Shown here piece after piece: positions 42,028 through 54,974 of a DNA stretch of 64,000 bases. Every line of letters starts with the position of its first letter. Position 1 is the stretch's first letter. Position numbers and translations under genes: made by a program. The notes beneath the pieces are model-generated. The model made no database searches. It was not told the origin of the DNA and saw only the letters and a list, made by a program, of their open reading frames with translations. This DNA is from Cerioporus squamosus (taxonomy: Eukaryota; Basidiomycota; Agaricomycetes; Polyporales; Polyporaceae): assembly GCA_022592435.1 (NCBI GenBank), contig JABYQS010000058.1:1-64000 (forward strand). The letters are read 5' to 3'.

Positions 42028-45000
42028 ATGTCTCCTGTCGCCATGTCTGTAGCTTCGGATTCCCATTTCGCACCGCTTCTAGATGCGCTCCGCATCGCCC
42101 CCACCGGCCCAGGTGAGTAGTCTTCCAGCATATTGCCATGGAGGTACTGGAAGGTTGGTGCATTAGATGCAAAGGCCGCTGCCGACCGTCTCGCTCGGGA
42201 GATTCAGAAGACTGGCCTCGAGTCGCTGAGGTGAGTAATCTACTAGAGGTCGTGATAGAAGTGTAGAAGTGGATTCGACGGCTGGACTTTCACTGTTTCG
42301 TCCTTCTGCCTGGTTGTCCCCGCTCAAGGGAGGCATACCAACCCTCCTGGAGTATCCTCTCCTACTAAGGGCGGAAAGAGACCTGCTCTGAGCCGGGGGA
42401 GGTTCAGAAGATGCATCCTCCGTGGCGGACACTACCCGACGCTTGTCATGTGGGGGTTTCGGGTGGTCGTCGGGCAAATAGTGGAAGTGTGGTCGGCGGG
42501 CACATCTCCACTTCCTCTGTCCACGAGGCGAGGCAGAGGGCGTATGCTGACCACTCGTCCATACAGCGACGGCAACATCATCACAGCACTCCACGGCTAT
42601 GCCACCAACAAAAAGTCCGGATACGAACGTGAATCCGCCGCCATTGCTTTCCAATCCTTCGCCACTACCCTGGGAACACCGGCGGCGCCGATCCTACTCC
42701 AATCTCTACCGGTTCTCTTCGATCTCTACATGGACAAGGGCGATGTTGTCCGCATCGCCGCAACCTCAGCCGTCAAAGGCATCCTCAAACTCTTCCCTCC
42801 GGAGGCAACTGGTGCCGTCTTCCGGACGCTGGAGGATATCTTGGACAAGGGTAAATGGCGCACCAAGGTTGGAGTGCTGGACGCGATGAGGACCTTCGTC
42901 AATACCGCGAAGGACGCTGTCGCGAATGAGCTTGGTACTACCATTCCCAAGGTGGAACACGCCATGCACGATACCAAGGCCGAGGTGCGTCTAAGTTGTG
43001 AGGTCCTTTGGCAGAAGACTGAGTTTGACCATGTACCAGGTGTCTTCGGCTGCTATCAAATGTGCTACTGCATTGTGCACTACGCTCGCGAACCCTGATC
43101 TGAGTCCCCATATCCCTACACTCGTCAAGTGCATGTCCAATCCCGATACCGTCCCTCAATGTATCAAGTCCCTGTCGAACACCACTTTCGTCGCTGAAGT
43201 CACGGCTCCCGCTCTCGCCGTTCTCGTACCCCTCATGATTCGTGCCCTAAATGACCGTTCGATGGAAGTTCAGCGTCGCACTGTGGTCGTCATCGATAAC
43301 TTGGTCAAGCTCGTCCGCGATCAGAATGTGGCAGCGACCTACCTAAGCCCCCTGGTCGATGGTGTGGAAAAGATTGCCAAAGGCGCCGCGTTCCCAGAGG
43401 TCTGCCCCATGCTTCTATTTCCGTCATCATACGTACTTACCGCATTCTTCAGGTCCGTGCCTTCGCCGAGACCGCACTGACGACGCTCCAGAAGGCTGGC
43501 GCATCCAAGGATGGTCCTCCTCCTGCTCATCGCGATATTGAAGCCGAAAGGTCCGAAGTCATGTCCACACTGCTCACCTTGCTTCCCGAGGAGCTGGCTA
43601 TCATCTCCGCGGGTGCTCCCAATGGCCCGCACGAGCCTCGGCACCCGCTGCTCAAGCAGGTCCTCGAGTTCTCCGCCGGCCTAGTCGCGGACCTGGTCCA
43701 TGCTCGCAACTTCGCGGACTCTCAGGCCTGGCAACGGTGTCTCGGTGCCTTCCTTGACCCCTGGTTCCCCGCAGGCACGACCGACGCAGCAAAGTTTACT
43801 GAACGTGTCCGTGCGCATTTCCTCGCGGTGGACCAAGCGAAGCACGGAAGCGTTTCGAACGGCTCCTCGGAAGAAGGCGAGCTCCTCTGTGACACCCTCT
43901 TCTCCCTGGCATACGGCGCACTGCTGCTCCTTTCCCACACACGCTTGCGCCTCTTCCGCGGGCGGAGGTACGGTATCCTGGGTACCAACGGTTCCGGCAA
44001 GTCCACGCTCATGCGGCAGCTGCGTGACGGGAAGGTCGAGAACTTCCCGCCACAAGACCAGCTCCGCTGCGTGATGGTGGAGCACTCGCTCCAGGGCGAG
44101 GATACATCGCTGTCGGTTCTGGACTTCGTTGCGTCGGATAAGGCTCTTTCCCACGTGCCGCGGGCCAAGATCAGGGAACAGCTCCTCGAGGTCGGCTTTG
44201 ATGACAGTCGGCAGGCGGATGTCGTCGGAGGCTTGTCCGGAGGTTGGAAGATGAAGCTCGAACTCGCTAGGGCAATGCTGTACAATGCAGACCTATTGCT
44301 ATTGGACGAGGTATGCGGTCGTCGGTCTCATGGAAGCATCTTTGCTGATATCTCCTCTTCCACAGCCTACTAACCACGTATGTTGGGTGCCGTCCGACTG
44401 ATAGTGATCGTCCACTGACATCTTGGTTGTAGTTGGACCGTGCATCCGTTAAGTGGCTAGAGAAGTATCTCATCTCGCAGAAGAACATTACCTGCCTGAT
44501 CATCAGTCACGACTCCGGGTATGTTCGGTACAACGTGTCTGTGCTCAGGACGGAAGCTGATAGTCGTCTGTTAGGTTCCTGGACAACGTGACGACAGATA
44601 TCATTCACTACGAGAGCAAGAAGGTTTGTGGCGACCGTATGGCGGGAGAACGTGGAAGCTGATCGTCAATGTTCACAGCTCGTGTACTACCCCGGGAACT
44701 TGTCGACGTTCGTTGAGAAGCATCCTGAAGCGAAGTCGTACTACACTCTCGCAGCGACATCGGTGAAGTTTGCGTTCCCGCCGCCGGGCTCCTTGATGGG
44801 CGTTCGCAGCAACACCCGTGCGATCCTGAAGATGACAAACTGCACCTACACGTATCCGGGTCGGCCGAAGCCCAGTCTCTACAACGTCAGCTGCGCGTTG
44901 TCCTTGTCGAGGTGCGTTCTTCCGCTCTATACCTCCCGCCGGCGGTGGTGGTCCTTACCTGGGGATCGTTCGGTGTAGTCGGGTAGGTATCATCGGCCCC

Positions 45001-46646
45001 AACGGTGCTGGGAAGTCAACGCTTATCAAGCTATTGACGGTGCGTAACTTTGGTCACTATGTCGCCGACACAGCATTGAACGTTATGGTCTATTCGCAGG
45101 GAGAGACGGAGCCTCAAGAGGGCACAGTCTATAAGCATCCTGCGCTGCGTATTGGATACGTTTCGCAGCATGCTACTCATCATATCGGTAAATATATGCC
45201 TCCGCCCTTAGCTCCTATCACGACTGAAGACCATGACCCGTTGTAGAACGCCACCTCGAGAAGACGCCGATCCAGTACATTCAGTGGCGCTTCCAGGATG
45301 GACACGACCGTGCGTATATATCGTCCGGACGCGTGTCTTCTCTGTGCTGATCGCTCTCGTCACTAGGTGAAATCCTGGAGAAGGCTACTCGTGTTCTCAC
45401 GGATGAGGACAAGGCACTCCTCGAGACGGAGTTCGTCGGGAAGAATGGACAGCGGCGCAAGCTCGAGGTTGGTTTCATGACGATCATCTCCGGATATCCC
45501 TTCATGTGCTGACGGCTGCCCGCCCTTCATTCCATCTCATAGTTGATCATGGGCCGTCAAAAGCTCAAGAAATCGTTCCAGTACGAGATCAAATGGAGAG
45601 GTGAGCAGAATGATCATGCGCGTTCGCAGCCAGTCGCACGATTCTGACTCGCATCACAGGTCTGGATCACAGGTTCAATACGTGGATTCCCCGGGAAGAG
45701 CTTCTCTCCAAGGGGTTCGGGAAGCTCGTGCAGCAATTCGACGATCTCGAGTCTTCGCGGGAAGGTGCGGGTCAGCGTGACACGTCGGCGCACATCGTTC
45801 GCAAGCACCTAGAAGACATCGGGCTGGATGGTGACATCGCGCAGTACAACGAGATCGCGGGTCTGTCCGGAGGTTCGTTCTTTGTCAGCATTACCTTGCA
45901 TGTCAAGACTCATCTCCGTCCTGCAACACAGGCCAGAAGATCAAGCTTGTCATCGCAGCCTGTCTCTGGAACAACCCTCAGGTACGTCACAGGAACACCG
46001 AGAGTGTACCCACAGCACACGCTAACTCCGCCTTTTGCATCCCTCGTGCTGTAGATTTGCGTACTTGATGAGCCTAGCAACTTCTTGGATCGCGAAGCGC
46101 TCGGTGGCTTGGCCGTTGCCATCCGGGACTGGGCTGGCGCAGTTGTACGTGATATATTCAACGAGTTGCCTAAGGGCAATTGATGCTCACGCATCCCTTT
46201 GCAGGTGATCATCTCCCACAACGAAGAGTTCGTAACAGCACTTTGTGAGTACCCAGCAACACTGCAGCTTCTCAAGAGAACGATCGTCTCACTCTGGCTG
46301 TGCTCACTCAGGTCCCGAAATTTGGCATATCGACCAAGGGCGCATGACTCATAAGGGCAAGATCGCAGTCGTTGAGGACGCCTTTGCATTCAAGTCGCCG
46401 AAGGGCAGCGGCAGCAACACGCCTGCGCTCTCGCGCACGCAGACCCCCGCAGCGTCGACCAATGCCACGCCTGCGGGCAGCGGTACGGAGGGCAAGGCGA
46501 ACGGCACCGCCACGCCCCCCGTCAAGAAGAAGAAGAAGATGACCCGCAACCAGCAGAAGGCGCAGGAGGAGCGGCGGCGCATCCGCAAGCTCAACTGGCT
46601 GGCGTACGGCGGACCGAAGCCTGAGGACACGGACAGCGATGCATGA
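42028..46646 (+). CDS. Translation elongation factor 3 (ABC-F ATPase)
   Basis: Roughly 20 exons encode a protein of about 1050 residues. It opens with HEAT repeats (ATNKKSGYERESAAIAFQSF; RSMEVQRRTVVVIDNLVKLV) and a four-helix region. ABC1 has GTNGSGKST, signature LSGGWKMKLELARAM and Walker B LLLLDEPTNHLD. ABC2 has GPNGAGKST, signature LSGGQKIKLVIAACLW and ICVLDEPSNFLD. The chromodomain-like insert in ABC2 reads SFQYEIKWRGLDHRFNTWI, diagnostic of fungal EF-3. The C-terminus is the usual Lys-rich tail (VKKKKKMTRNQQKAQEERRR). EF-3 acts on the ribosome, assisting E-site tRNA release. The Walker B Pro-Thr-Asn-His is encoded by a separate 12-nt exon (44366-44377). The second intron is 335 nt (42232-42566). 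It could be a paralogue of the main EF-3; a second copy would have to be sought elsewhere. Confidence 0.95.
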
Positions 46647-47798
46647 GCGCAGAATTCGGCTCTCAGGCTCTCTTCTCTCCTATCTGTCTCGTCAGCTGCC
46701 TTGCGCCGGGGTACCTTAGACTGTCGCGATGGGCGCACTAGTAGATCTTTTTGTTTGCATGTTCGTTACAGCGGTTAATGCACGTATCCTTATGTTCGGG
46801 TAGTTTTCGGTGGGCGACACGACGTACTCGACATACCCTCCAGGGTGCCAGCTTGACAGGGTCGTCGCGAGCACGAAAGCGGGACAGCTTCATCAGAGAC
46901 GATCTGCACAGGACTCGGAAAGGATGTTCATTGCCAGAATGAAGACAGTCAGCTGCGTAGCCAATGCCGGGATGTACGATGTACGTATGTGGGAGTAATG
47001 TTATACTAGCAGCAGTGCAGGGTAGGGTTCCTACTATGATGTAGCGGGTGAGGTAGGGTGAGAGTATCCGAGGAGAGGTTGGGTGAGATGCAAGGATGCG
47101 AATGCAAGATGCAGGAAGTCAACGCAGGGATGGTACAGTGGTGCGAGGTCCAGAGTAGTCCGCAGGGTGGGATGATGGTGTTCTACAGTGTGCAGATGCC
47201 CTCTAAGGAATGTGATGTGTATGCAAGGATAGTACAGGCTGGAGTGGAAATGCGAGGATGACCGGAGTGTTGGAGACCAGTGGATTGGTGATACAAAGCC
47301 CGATGTTGGGACCCGGATGTGCGGATAAATAGAAGCGAGTGGATGTAGACGATGCCGGTGAGGGAACGTGAGGATGTGAATGACGGTGCTGTGCGATGCG
47401 AATGAGGGGAGTGAGCGAGTGCGTGCGATGATAAATAGTGCTAATGTCACAGTGTGCCAATGCGGTGGCCAAGGATGCGGTGTGGGGTGAAATAAATAAG
47501 AAAGCAACCGGGACCAGTTGCGAATCCAAAGAAACGGACATCCGGCGAAAGGGAGAGGATGAAGAATACAATGGATGAACAATGCGTAGTATACAATGCA
47601 GTGCGAGGATAGCGAATAAATAACGAATATCAAATAACATGCAGCGAGTGAAGTATTGAGGAGGTACGATAGCGTTGATCTTCTGCAGGAGGGCCCCGAC
47701 TTCCACAGCGAATGGCAAAAATGAGAGTGGGTGGGAGGTAGGTGGGCGGGGATGTAGAACCGTGTTAGCGACGCAGCAAGACAGCATGTCGGCAGCAC
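46647..47798. other. Convergent intergenic region with purine-rich + strand
   Basis: This holds the 3' flanks of EF-3 (+) and the zinc-finger gene (-). From about 47034 to 47760 the minus strand, which is the sense strand of the zinc-finger gene, is C/T-rich. It carries a 254-codon open frame of Leu/His/Ser/Pro/Tyr-rich sequence that I judge non-coding, probably 3' UTR. Confidence 0.45.
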
Positions 47799-48810
47799 CT
47801 AGGACCGACGGGAGTTGGGTGACGACTCAGAGGAAGGGTATTCTTCTTCTGCGCTTTCACCTTCCTCTTCGAGATCGCCGCCCTGAGCTTCCTCTCCACG
47901 CGTATGCACCCGCGCATGCCGGCGCATGTTGCTCTGGACACTGAAGCTACGGCCACAGCCTTCGTACGGACATGTGAATGCTGTCGCGCCCGTCAAATCG
48001 TCACCGTTAGCGCGCTCCCCATCAGTGCGAAAATAATGCAAGATACTCACGCTTTTCCCCCGTGTGAGTGTTCAGGTGAATCTGCAGAGGAAGAATGGCA
48101 TAAGATGAAACACGTTCGGGGTGACTTGCAGCGCGGAAGAAGCGTGAGCGCACCTTCAAGCTACTGGGCCGAGTAAACCCTTTGCCGCAGTAGTTACACT
48201 CGTATCGTGAGGAAGTATTCCGATCACCCGCTGCAGCCTCAATGCCAGGATACGGCTGCTGCTGCATCGACGGCCGCGCATGCGAAATGGCCTGGGAGCC
48301 AGCATACGGATAACTCCCCGTCGGGATGGGATTGCGTGGATGATGGGCGTACTGAGGAAGATAGCCGTGGGGATAGCTCGAGACGGAGGGATGTGGCGGC
48401 ATGTTCTGCGCGTATGCAGGATAGGCAGAAGGGTCGGACGCGCCCCGAGGGTGCTGTGAAGGGGTAGATTGCCTCGTCATGTCTGGATAACCGGGATAAG
48501 AGCGTGGAGTTCCCGGGGCATGACCATACGGGGCAGGAGACGATGCCCCGCGCGACATGTAACGAGGATCCTCATCGGCCAACGCCCGACGGCCCATATG
48601 AGGGGACGATGACTGCCGGGTCTGGTGTGGCGGGACAGACTGGGCTAGCTCAGCTGCATGATACGTATGCGTCAGAGTGGATTTCAGCGAGGGAAGGGTT
48701 GCGGACTCACATCCAAAAATCTGTCGAATGGGAGGTAGCGTCGGCCGCTGCTCGCCTCGTCCGGCAGGGTCACTTGAAGAGGAAGAGGACGAGGACGGAC
48801 GAGGAGGCAT
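47799..48810 (-). CDS. C2H2 zinc-finger transcription factor (two fingers)
   Basis: Three minus-strand exons (48810-48154, 48081-48051, 47980-47799) total 870 nt, 289 residues. The N-terminal two thirds are Ser/Pro/Tyr/Gln-rich and disordered. Finger 1 is YECNYCGKGFTRPSSLKIH followed by LNTH, then the canonical TGEKPF linker. Finger 2 is CPYEGCGRSFSVQSNMRRH followed by ARVH. An acidic Glu/Ser tail follows (EEEGESAEEEYPSSE), a possible activation segment. Finger 1 is spread over exons 1 and 2, and exon 2 has only 31 nt; the TGEKPF linker is reconstituted exactly by the second splice, which supports the model. It resembles the small fungal C2H2 regulators of growth and development, but the target genes are unknown. 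Confidence 0.92.
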
Positions 48811-50404
48811 GGCACGAACGCTACAGGGAAGAGGATGGAGATGACGGGTGAAGATCTGAGGGGTGAAGTATCCAGAACGACCGAGACCAGCAATGTGCTA
48901 TATACTCCTCGGACGACGAACAGTTGCGGAAAGCCCAAGCGAATGGATCCCGTTGCACATCGGCCGCACGCGGGTTCTCGATCGGGGATTGAATCTGGGA
49001 ACCTGAATGGATGCTGTAGTGATTCCCTGTACACCCATTGCAACTGCGCCGAGGCGGTCTCCATGTATCCGTGAGGGCGTCGACGACGGTCGTGATGACA
49101 GTCGTGAACGTAAAGACGTTCGGAGCAGGATGCCGAGCAGGTCGAGAGAACAGATCTTTCCCTGGTAGCGAGGCCGAGGCTAGACGAGCGGAGGGTCGTT
49201 TGAAGAACGCAAACCGGTTGATTGACCACAAGTTCCTTCCTCGAGGCATACCGAGGAGTGATAGGGAGCGATCTAGGGATGTTAATGGGCGGCGTACACG
49301 GATTGACGCCAGGCTGCGTCTGTGCGCCTAAAGATCATTGTGGCAGGACGAGGCGATCTGAGATCGAGGACTGAGACCCTTCACTTGCGGAATCAAATAT
49401 CAGAGCAAGCAGTACGATGGTCTCTGTGCACCCGATGGCGAAATGGTGGTTTCGTCGCGTCGTCACCCGCGCCGCGGGCATGCGCAGTTGCTGCTCGTCG
49501 ACAGTCTCCGTGCACGCGGAGCTAATGATCGCCCCGCCCCGTCGCGAAGGTTAACCTTGGGATGTCGACCTCCCGTTCGATCCAGAAAATCTTTTCACAC
49601 CCACACACAAGACGACAGGCCGCCCGGGATGGTAGAGGCTACAGTAGGTAGGGCACTCATCATCCCCATCCGTTTCACGTTCAGAAACGCCTGCAAGGAA
49701 GACAGTGCAAAAACACGACCCAGTGTGAATGACAACGCCATGTACGGCAGCAATGGTATGCGACACAACCTTCCAGCATCGAATAGCTGATGACGCATAG
49801 GGTGCAGGGAATCAGCGTATGCTGCGGCCTTAGGATCCGAGGACTCGAGTGACTCCGGCGATCGTCAGGCCTAAGAGCCATTCGGTCCTCTGACGTTTGC
49901 CGGTTGCTGCTATGACAATGGTGCCCGTCTGAGCCCGTGCTGAGGTGGCATAATGCAAAGCTCTTGAATTCATTGGTTATATATGAGCCAAGGTGCACCG
50001 TGCGTTGACCGACTCTAGATCTGACTTGCAGGCCTAACCATGATGTCAAAGGATCGGTAGCGTGGCCACGCACTTCCTCCAAAGTTACATTGGCACGTAC
50101 CTCGGACAGAGCGTGAGACATACATATGTGCTCGCGTCGCATCACGGCCAGGATGCAATATTGTGGTGGTGGTCGAGGAACAAGGTGAGACTGATAGACG
50201 CCCAAGTCCGCCTTATTGCCTTACCTGGGACCTTGGGCGCCTGGGCTCGACTAGCTGAGCAGTACAGTAGCCTGAGTATGCCATGACTTGCTACCACTCT
50301 CCAGCTTCGTCTCCTCTCTGTGCTGCTTTCCCCGTTCCGTGCTTGTTGAAGAACCTTTGCGAAGAAGAGCAGGACATCTTTTCAACATCTCGGCACCGCT
50401 TTCG
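48811..50404. promoter_or_regulatory. Divergent intergenic region (zinc finger / BolA)
   Basis: This is 1.6 kb between the zinc-finger start (-) and the BolA start (+). No third gene is supported. It presumably contains both promoters, but I could not assign specific elements. Confidence 0.4.
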
Positions 50405-51080
50405 ATGCTTGTTACGCGACGACTGGCCATCGCCGTCGTTCGAAACCGTCCATCCAGATTCAACATCATGGCGACCATGTCCACTGCTGCCTCTGATCCT
50501 AGGGAACCATCTCCAGCAGGGCCCGTCGAACAGTCAATAAGGGCAAAGGTACGCCGCCGTCGGCCAATCCTGACCTGAGCGTGTGCATGCACGCTCGGTG
50601 CTTCTTGGCATTGTACATCAACATCCACCCACTCATACGCTGATCCTGTTATTCGCGCAGCTTACCGAGCTCCTGCGCCCCTCGCAGCTGGAAATCACGA
50701 ATGACTCATGGCAACACAGGCATCATGCTCCAATGAGAGTTACCGGTGGTGGTAACGGAGAGACTCGTACGTACGACCCTCACTACCTCCCAATCTACTA
50801 CCCGGATGTCCTCAAACTTCGCTGCGTTCACAGACTTCTCGGTGCATGTGGTATCAGAGCAGTTTCAAGGCAAGGTAGTATGATCGTCCGGGGACTTATT
50901 GCACACCGAGCAACTGACGACTTGTTACTGTTGCGTTCGCCCACATCCGTATGACAGAATACTATGCAGCGGCATCGCATGATCTACGCCGCCTTATCCG
51001 ACGAGTTCGCCGCCGGACTCCACGCACTGTCCTTGAAGACGAAGACTCCGACCGAGGTTCAGCCCGCAGCACAGACATAG
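50405..51080 (+). CDS. BolA-family protein, probably mitochondrial
   Basis: Four short exons (50405-50548, 50661-50766, 50834-50874, 50958-51080) sum to 414 nt, 137 residues. The BolA fold is clear: LTELLRPSQLEITNDSWQHR, then HFSVHVVSEQFQGK, and the invariant MQRHRMIYAALSDE and LHALSLKTKTP. The conserved His of QRHR, a cluster ligand when BolA binds a monothiol glutaredoxin, is present. The start at 50405 gives an N-terminus MLVTRRLAIAVVRNRPSRF, rich in Arg and hydrophobic residues and lacking acids, a good mitochondrial presequence; in-frame ATGs at 50468 and 50477 would give a cytosolic form. Role: iron-sulfur protein maturation, with Grx5- or Grx4-type partners. The gene is easily missed because no exon exceeds 144 nt. 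Confidence 0.9.
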
Positions 51081-52927
51081 CTTGTAACAGCCTAATACAC
51101 ATCATCTTGCACAGTCATAGTCACTGCCCCAACCAGCCCAAGGTACTCAGCGATCAACTGCTCACCCTGCCTGACGTGTTTCAAGTCTACATGGCCGCCC
51201 TGCACCGATACTGCACCCGACCGAGCCTTGTTGCAGTGTCTTGCCCGTGGTTCCCAAAGCTCTCGTTTGCGTCTATGTGCCCTCGCTGACGTCAGATGCT
51301 GTAGGCAGACGCACTCCTATAGTACATCGGAGAACTGCACGGTTTAGCAGCCTAATGTTGTACAATCCTAACGCACCGTTAGCGCCCCCTCCTTCGCACC
51401 TGCTTTCATATTGTCTTCCCGCAATATTAGAGCGACCATATAGCCAGGTGTCTGAGCGTCCGCAAAATCTCCAATGCATGGCAGCACTGAGCTCGCTTGG
51501 CACCACTGTCAGGGTCTCTTCGTATGGCTCGCCAACCTAGCATCCTCAATCGTCGATCAGCTCGGGGGTGGTGAGTCCCAAACACATCCTGCGGAGAGCG
51601 CATCAAGTCCCGCAGGCCTTTGCCCTATGCCCAACCTGGTCAACCGCGGAGACCCTGGACGGTAGTTGTGTACAACCGTTATATCTTTTGCAGGGCATAC
51701 GATGTTTAAGTGTGTCCCGAGTGGCCCGGTAGCACCCGCGGGTAAGCTACCAACATTCCGTTCTCAACGTGTGGTACTTACTGACCCCTAGGGTTCGCCA
51801 TCGCGATGGTCCATCACCTGTATACGCACAGGGGATGTGCGCTCAATACCATGCCGCTATATCTGGTCGTCAATCATCGGTGTTGGAAGACTGCTCCTCC
51901 GGCCACACCATACTCCGCTACCGACCCTGTCCGGTCTATGCGCAACTCCCGCCCACCGCGACGACATCATCATTCCCAGAAGCCGCCAGGTCATGTCATG
52001 TCATTCCCGCTCTGCGTTTGCGCAATCCGCAGGTGGGGACTTCGCCGCGCTGGCGGTGCGCTGAAACGACCGCTCTCTCGCGAGCGTTCCTGGGGCGAAG
52101 GTTTCTACGGTGCGTCTTGGTAATTGTGAAGTGCGGAGAGGCTGGAACATAATTCAGTGCCTACGTTCGCGGTCAATTTTCAATCACATATGCTGCGCTC
52201 TTTCGCTGTCGCGCCCCTCGGTGTATAGACTTCTACCCGGTGGGCGCATCGCCTGGGCCCGCATTGCACGCTACGCAACATACATGTCAAGGTGTCATCG
52301 AGCGCGCCGGTGGAGCGGATATCGTCTTACCATACCGCCGGCTAGATCGGAGAGAACAAGGTTAGGTTAGCCATCAGCTCATACACTCTGCCACAGATAT
52401 CATCGGGAGAAGTGTCGCTACGACGCTTCCTCATGGGTGAACATCGACGTGTTGTGCTAACGGGATTGTTCTGTGTACAGCTACGATGAAAACGTGCGCA
52501 TGGCAAGGTGGGACGAGTCACGGTAGGCCGCAGTCAGGCTTTACGCCTCCGCTCACTTGCATGGGTGTCGCTCTATCCGATTGGTAAAGAACAGCAAGCA
52601 CCGAGACAGCGCTGACAAAAGCATCGAGACAGTCCTCGCTTTGTACGCAGCCCAACTATCGATGGTATCCATCAAGAGCCTGCTTCTGGAGCGTGTTACT
52701 ATCGATGGCGACTTCAAGCCCAGTGCTCGACAATGTCGCACCCGAGGTTCTGCTTCCCATCCATCGCCATCAAGTACCACTTTCCAATACAACGAGGGGT
52801 AAGTAGTGTCGCCTGCTCTCGTTCACACTTTGGCTCAACGATTGACTTTCGCCGGCAGTAGAATCATCCGGCCTGGAGCACAGACTGCTTTCTCGTAGAC
52901 GGAATCCACCTAGCGACAGGTCCTGAT
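51081..52927. other. Intergenic region upstream of the glycosyltransferase pair
   Basis: This is 1.85 kb with several GT-AG-like sites and short open frames on the + strand but no recognisable protein. It may contain a decayed gene. I cannot support one. Confidence 0.4.
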
Positions 52928-54974
52928 ATGAGCGCCAACCCGGCCAAACACCTCGTCGTGTTCCCTATGCAGATGTGGGGTGAGTATTGCACGTTTCTTA
53001 CATGAGTTGCTATCGGGGAGGCTCATCGTTGCATAGGACACACTCGGTCGCGCGCATCGTCAAACTGCGGTCGGTCACTGTCACCTTCTTCACCGCAGCG
53101 GCTGTCTACGAGCGCGTGAAGGCTGAGATAGCGCGAGACTTCGAAGCCGGACAGGAGGACAGCGCTTCACACATCAGGTAAGGGGTCGTTGCTCTCGTCG
53201 GAGGTCATGCGCTCACTATACAGGATCACAGGCTTGTTGCGTTGGAGTCGGGAACGGACCCACATGACATGAAGACCATACAGGTGTCTTACGCCGCATC
53301 CTTCGAGAATCTCCTCGCAGGCCAGCCCGTGGTCTGCGCGAAGACTGGCATCACTTACGACTCGCCTGCTGCACGCCCGTCGGCTGTTATGGTTGACGTG
53401 AGTTTGGTTGTCATGGCATACATGTTTGGTGACCTGATGAACATGGCAGAGCTTCCTCTACTTCGCATTTCAAGCCGCTCGCAAGCACAGCAACGCCCTC
53501 AAGATCTATGCTTGGTTTGCGTCCTCGACCCTTGTATTCTTTGGGCTTTTCGCACAGGATTTAGAGGCCCTGGCAGAGGAAGAGGCCGCCCGACGAGGCG
53601 TGTCGTTTGAAACAGCCGCTTGCAATGTAGGTCTCTACTTTCGCGCGAGCTTCCTCGGACACTGCTGACGGTTGTGGCAGCTCGTGACATCGACAGAGGG
53701 CAAAGTTATCCGCACGCCATGCATGCCCCCAATGTATGACTATGAATTCCACCCCCAGAACGTAAGTTATGCTCTGTATGGCTGTCATGGAGACATGTGA
53801 CGAGGATGCGCGCACAGTTCCCGTTTGTTCCGGCCTTCATCGCCAACGTCCTCACGAAGGCTACTCGGTGCGCCTTGCTGTTCAAGTCAACTTCTATCGT
53901 AACGTTCATTACCCACCTCTCTTAGCTTCTAGAGTGGTGCGGGAAGCCGATGGGATGGTTACCTTTGACGCTGCCGATTACTGTCCGGAAGCTACGAAGG
54001 CGGTACGCGCTTGGTTCGCGGAGAGGAAGCGCAAAGTCTACTATGCCGGCCCTCTCATCCCGCAAGGGAGGGATGCCGAGGCGAACGAGCTGAAACAGTC
54101 CCAGCAGGCCGAGACGATCGTCAGATTCCTGGAGGAGAAGGTCGCGTCACACGGAGAAAGATCTGTAATATACGTGCGTCATGCTGTCGGCTATCTACTG
54201 CGCCATCCTGACATCGGCGACCTATCCAGGTCTCCTTCGGGTCCCTATTATGGCCCACGGATAACGCAAAATTCTGGGCAGTGTTGAAGACGATCGCGGA
54301 GAAGAACATACCCTTCGTGCGTCTTTACAGTGAAGTGAACGTCCGCGTCTACTCACGATCTGCCAGGTCATGAGCTGCGCTGCGGAGTTTTTCCGGCCTC
54401 CCGAAGGCATGAATGATAAGCTCTCAGTTTACGGGAACGCCATTGTGGCCAAGTGGGTCCCTCAGCAAGCGGTGCTGGAACACCCCGTCCGTGTTCTGTT
54501 GTGACCACAATGATCGTCGGGGCTGATTACTCCACTTCTCAGGCCACCGGATGGTTCCTCTCCAACGGAGGTCTGAATGGCACGATAGAGACCATCATGG
54601 CCGGGATCCCCCTGTGCGTGCCTTCACATCTTTGCTCGCAGTCATGCTCACAGATAGCACAGGATTGTCTTCCCGATCGACGCGGACCAACCTGTCAACG
54701 CCATCCACCTATCAGAAGGCTTGATATTGCGTACGAGCTCATCGAAGTACGCAGCGGGAAGGGGGCAGGGCCCATCTATCGTAACGGCAGAGTGCCCGTT
54801 GGCACTATCGAGGCGGTGAAGAGCGAAATGCGCAACGTGCTCGAGCACGCGTTCGGCAAGGACGGAGCACAGAAGATAGCCAGACTCGAACTGTTACGAC
54901 AAACCTTGCAATCTGCGTGGTCCGACACAGGAGTCGCCAAGCGCGATGTGGAGACATTCCTGTATGAGATCTAG
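52928..54974 (+). pseudogene. GT1-family glycosyltransferase, frameshifted first copy of a tandem pair
   Basis: It has the same exon layout as the intact neighbour at 55940. Exon 1 (52928-52979) encodes MSANPAKHLVVFPMQMWG. At the start of exon 2 (53037-53177) the sequence is 16 nt shorter than the neighbour between GH(T/A)R and the ARIVKL/ARMVKL motif. The reading frame from exon 1 therefore breaks and meets TGA near 53119. Everything after the gap keeps one coherent frame through later exons to the stop at 54972-54974: RGVSFETAACN, MVTFDAADYCPEA, VSFGSLLWPTD, KWVPQQAVLEHP. The donor-sugar motif reads SNGGLNGTIETI where the neighbour has SHGGHNSTLETI, so the His that normally contacts the UDP phosphate is Asn. 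Either a recent pseudogene or a sequencing deletion; the altered motif favours real decay. Confidence 0.7.

Noticed and set aside
47034..47798. 254-codon open frame on the minus strand
   Set aside because: Its content is Leu/His/Ser/Pro/Tyr-biased, explained by C/T-rich sequence on that strand. It directly follows the zinc-finger stop and looks like 3' UTR.
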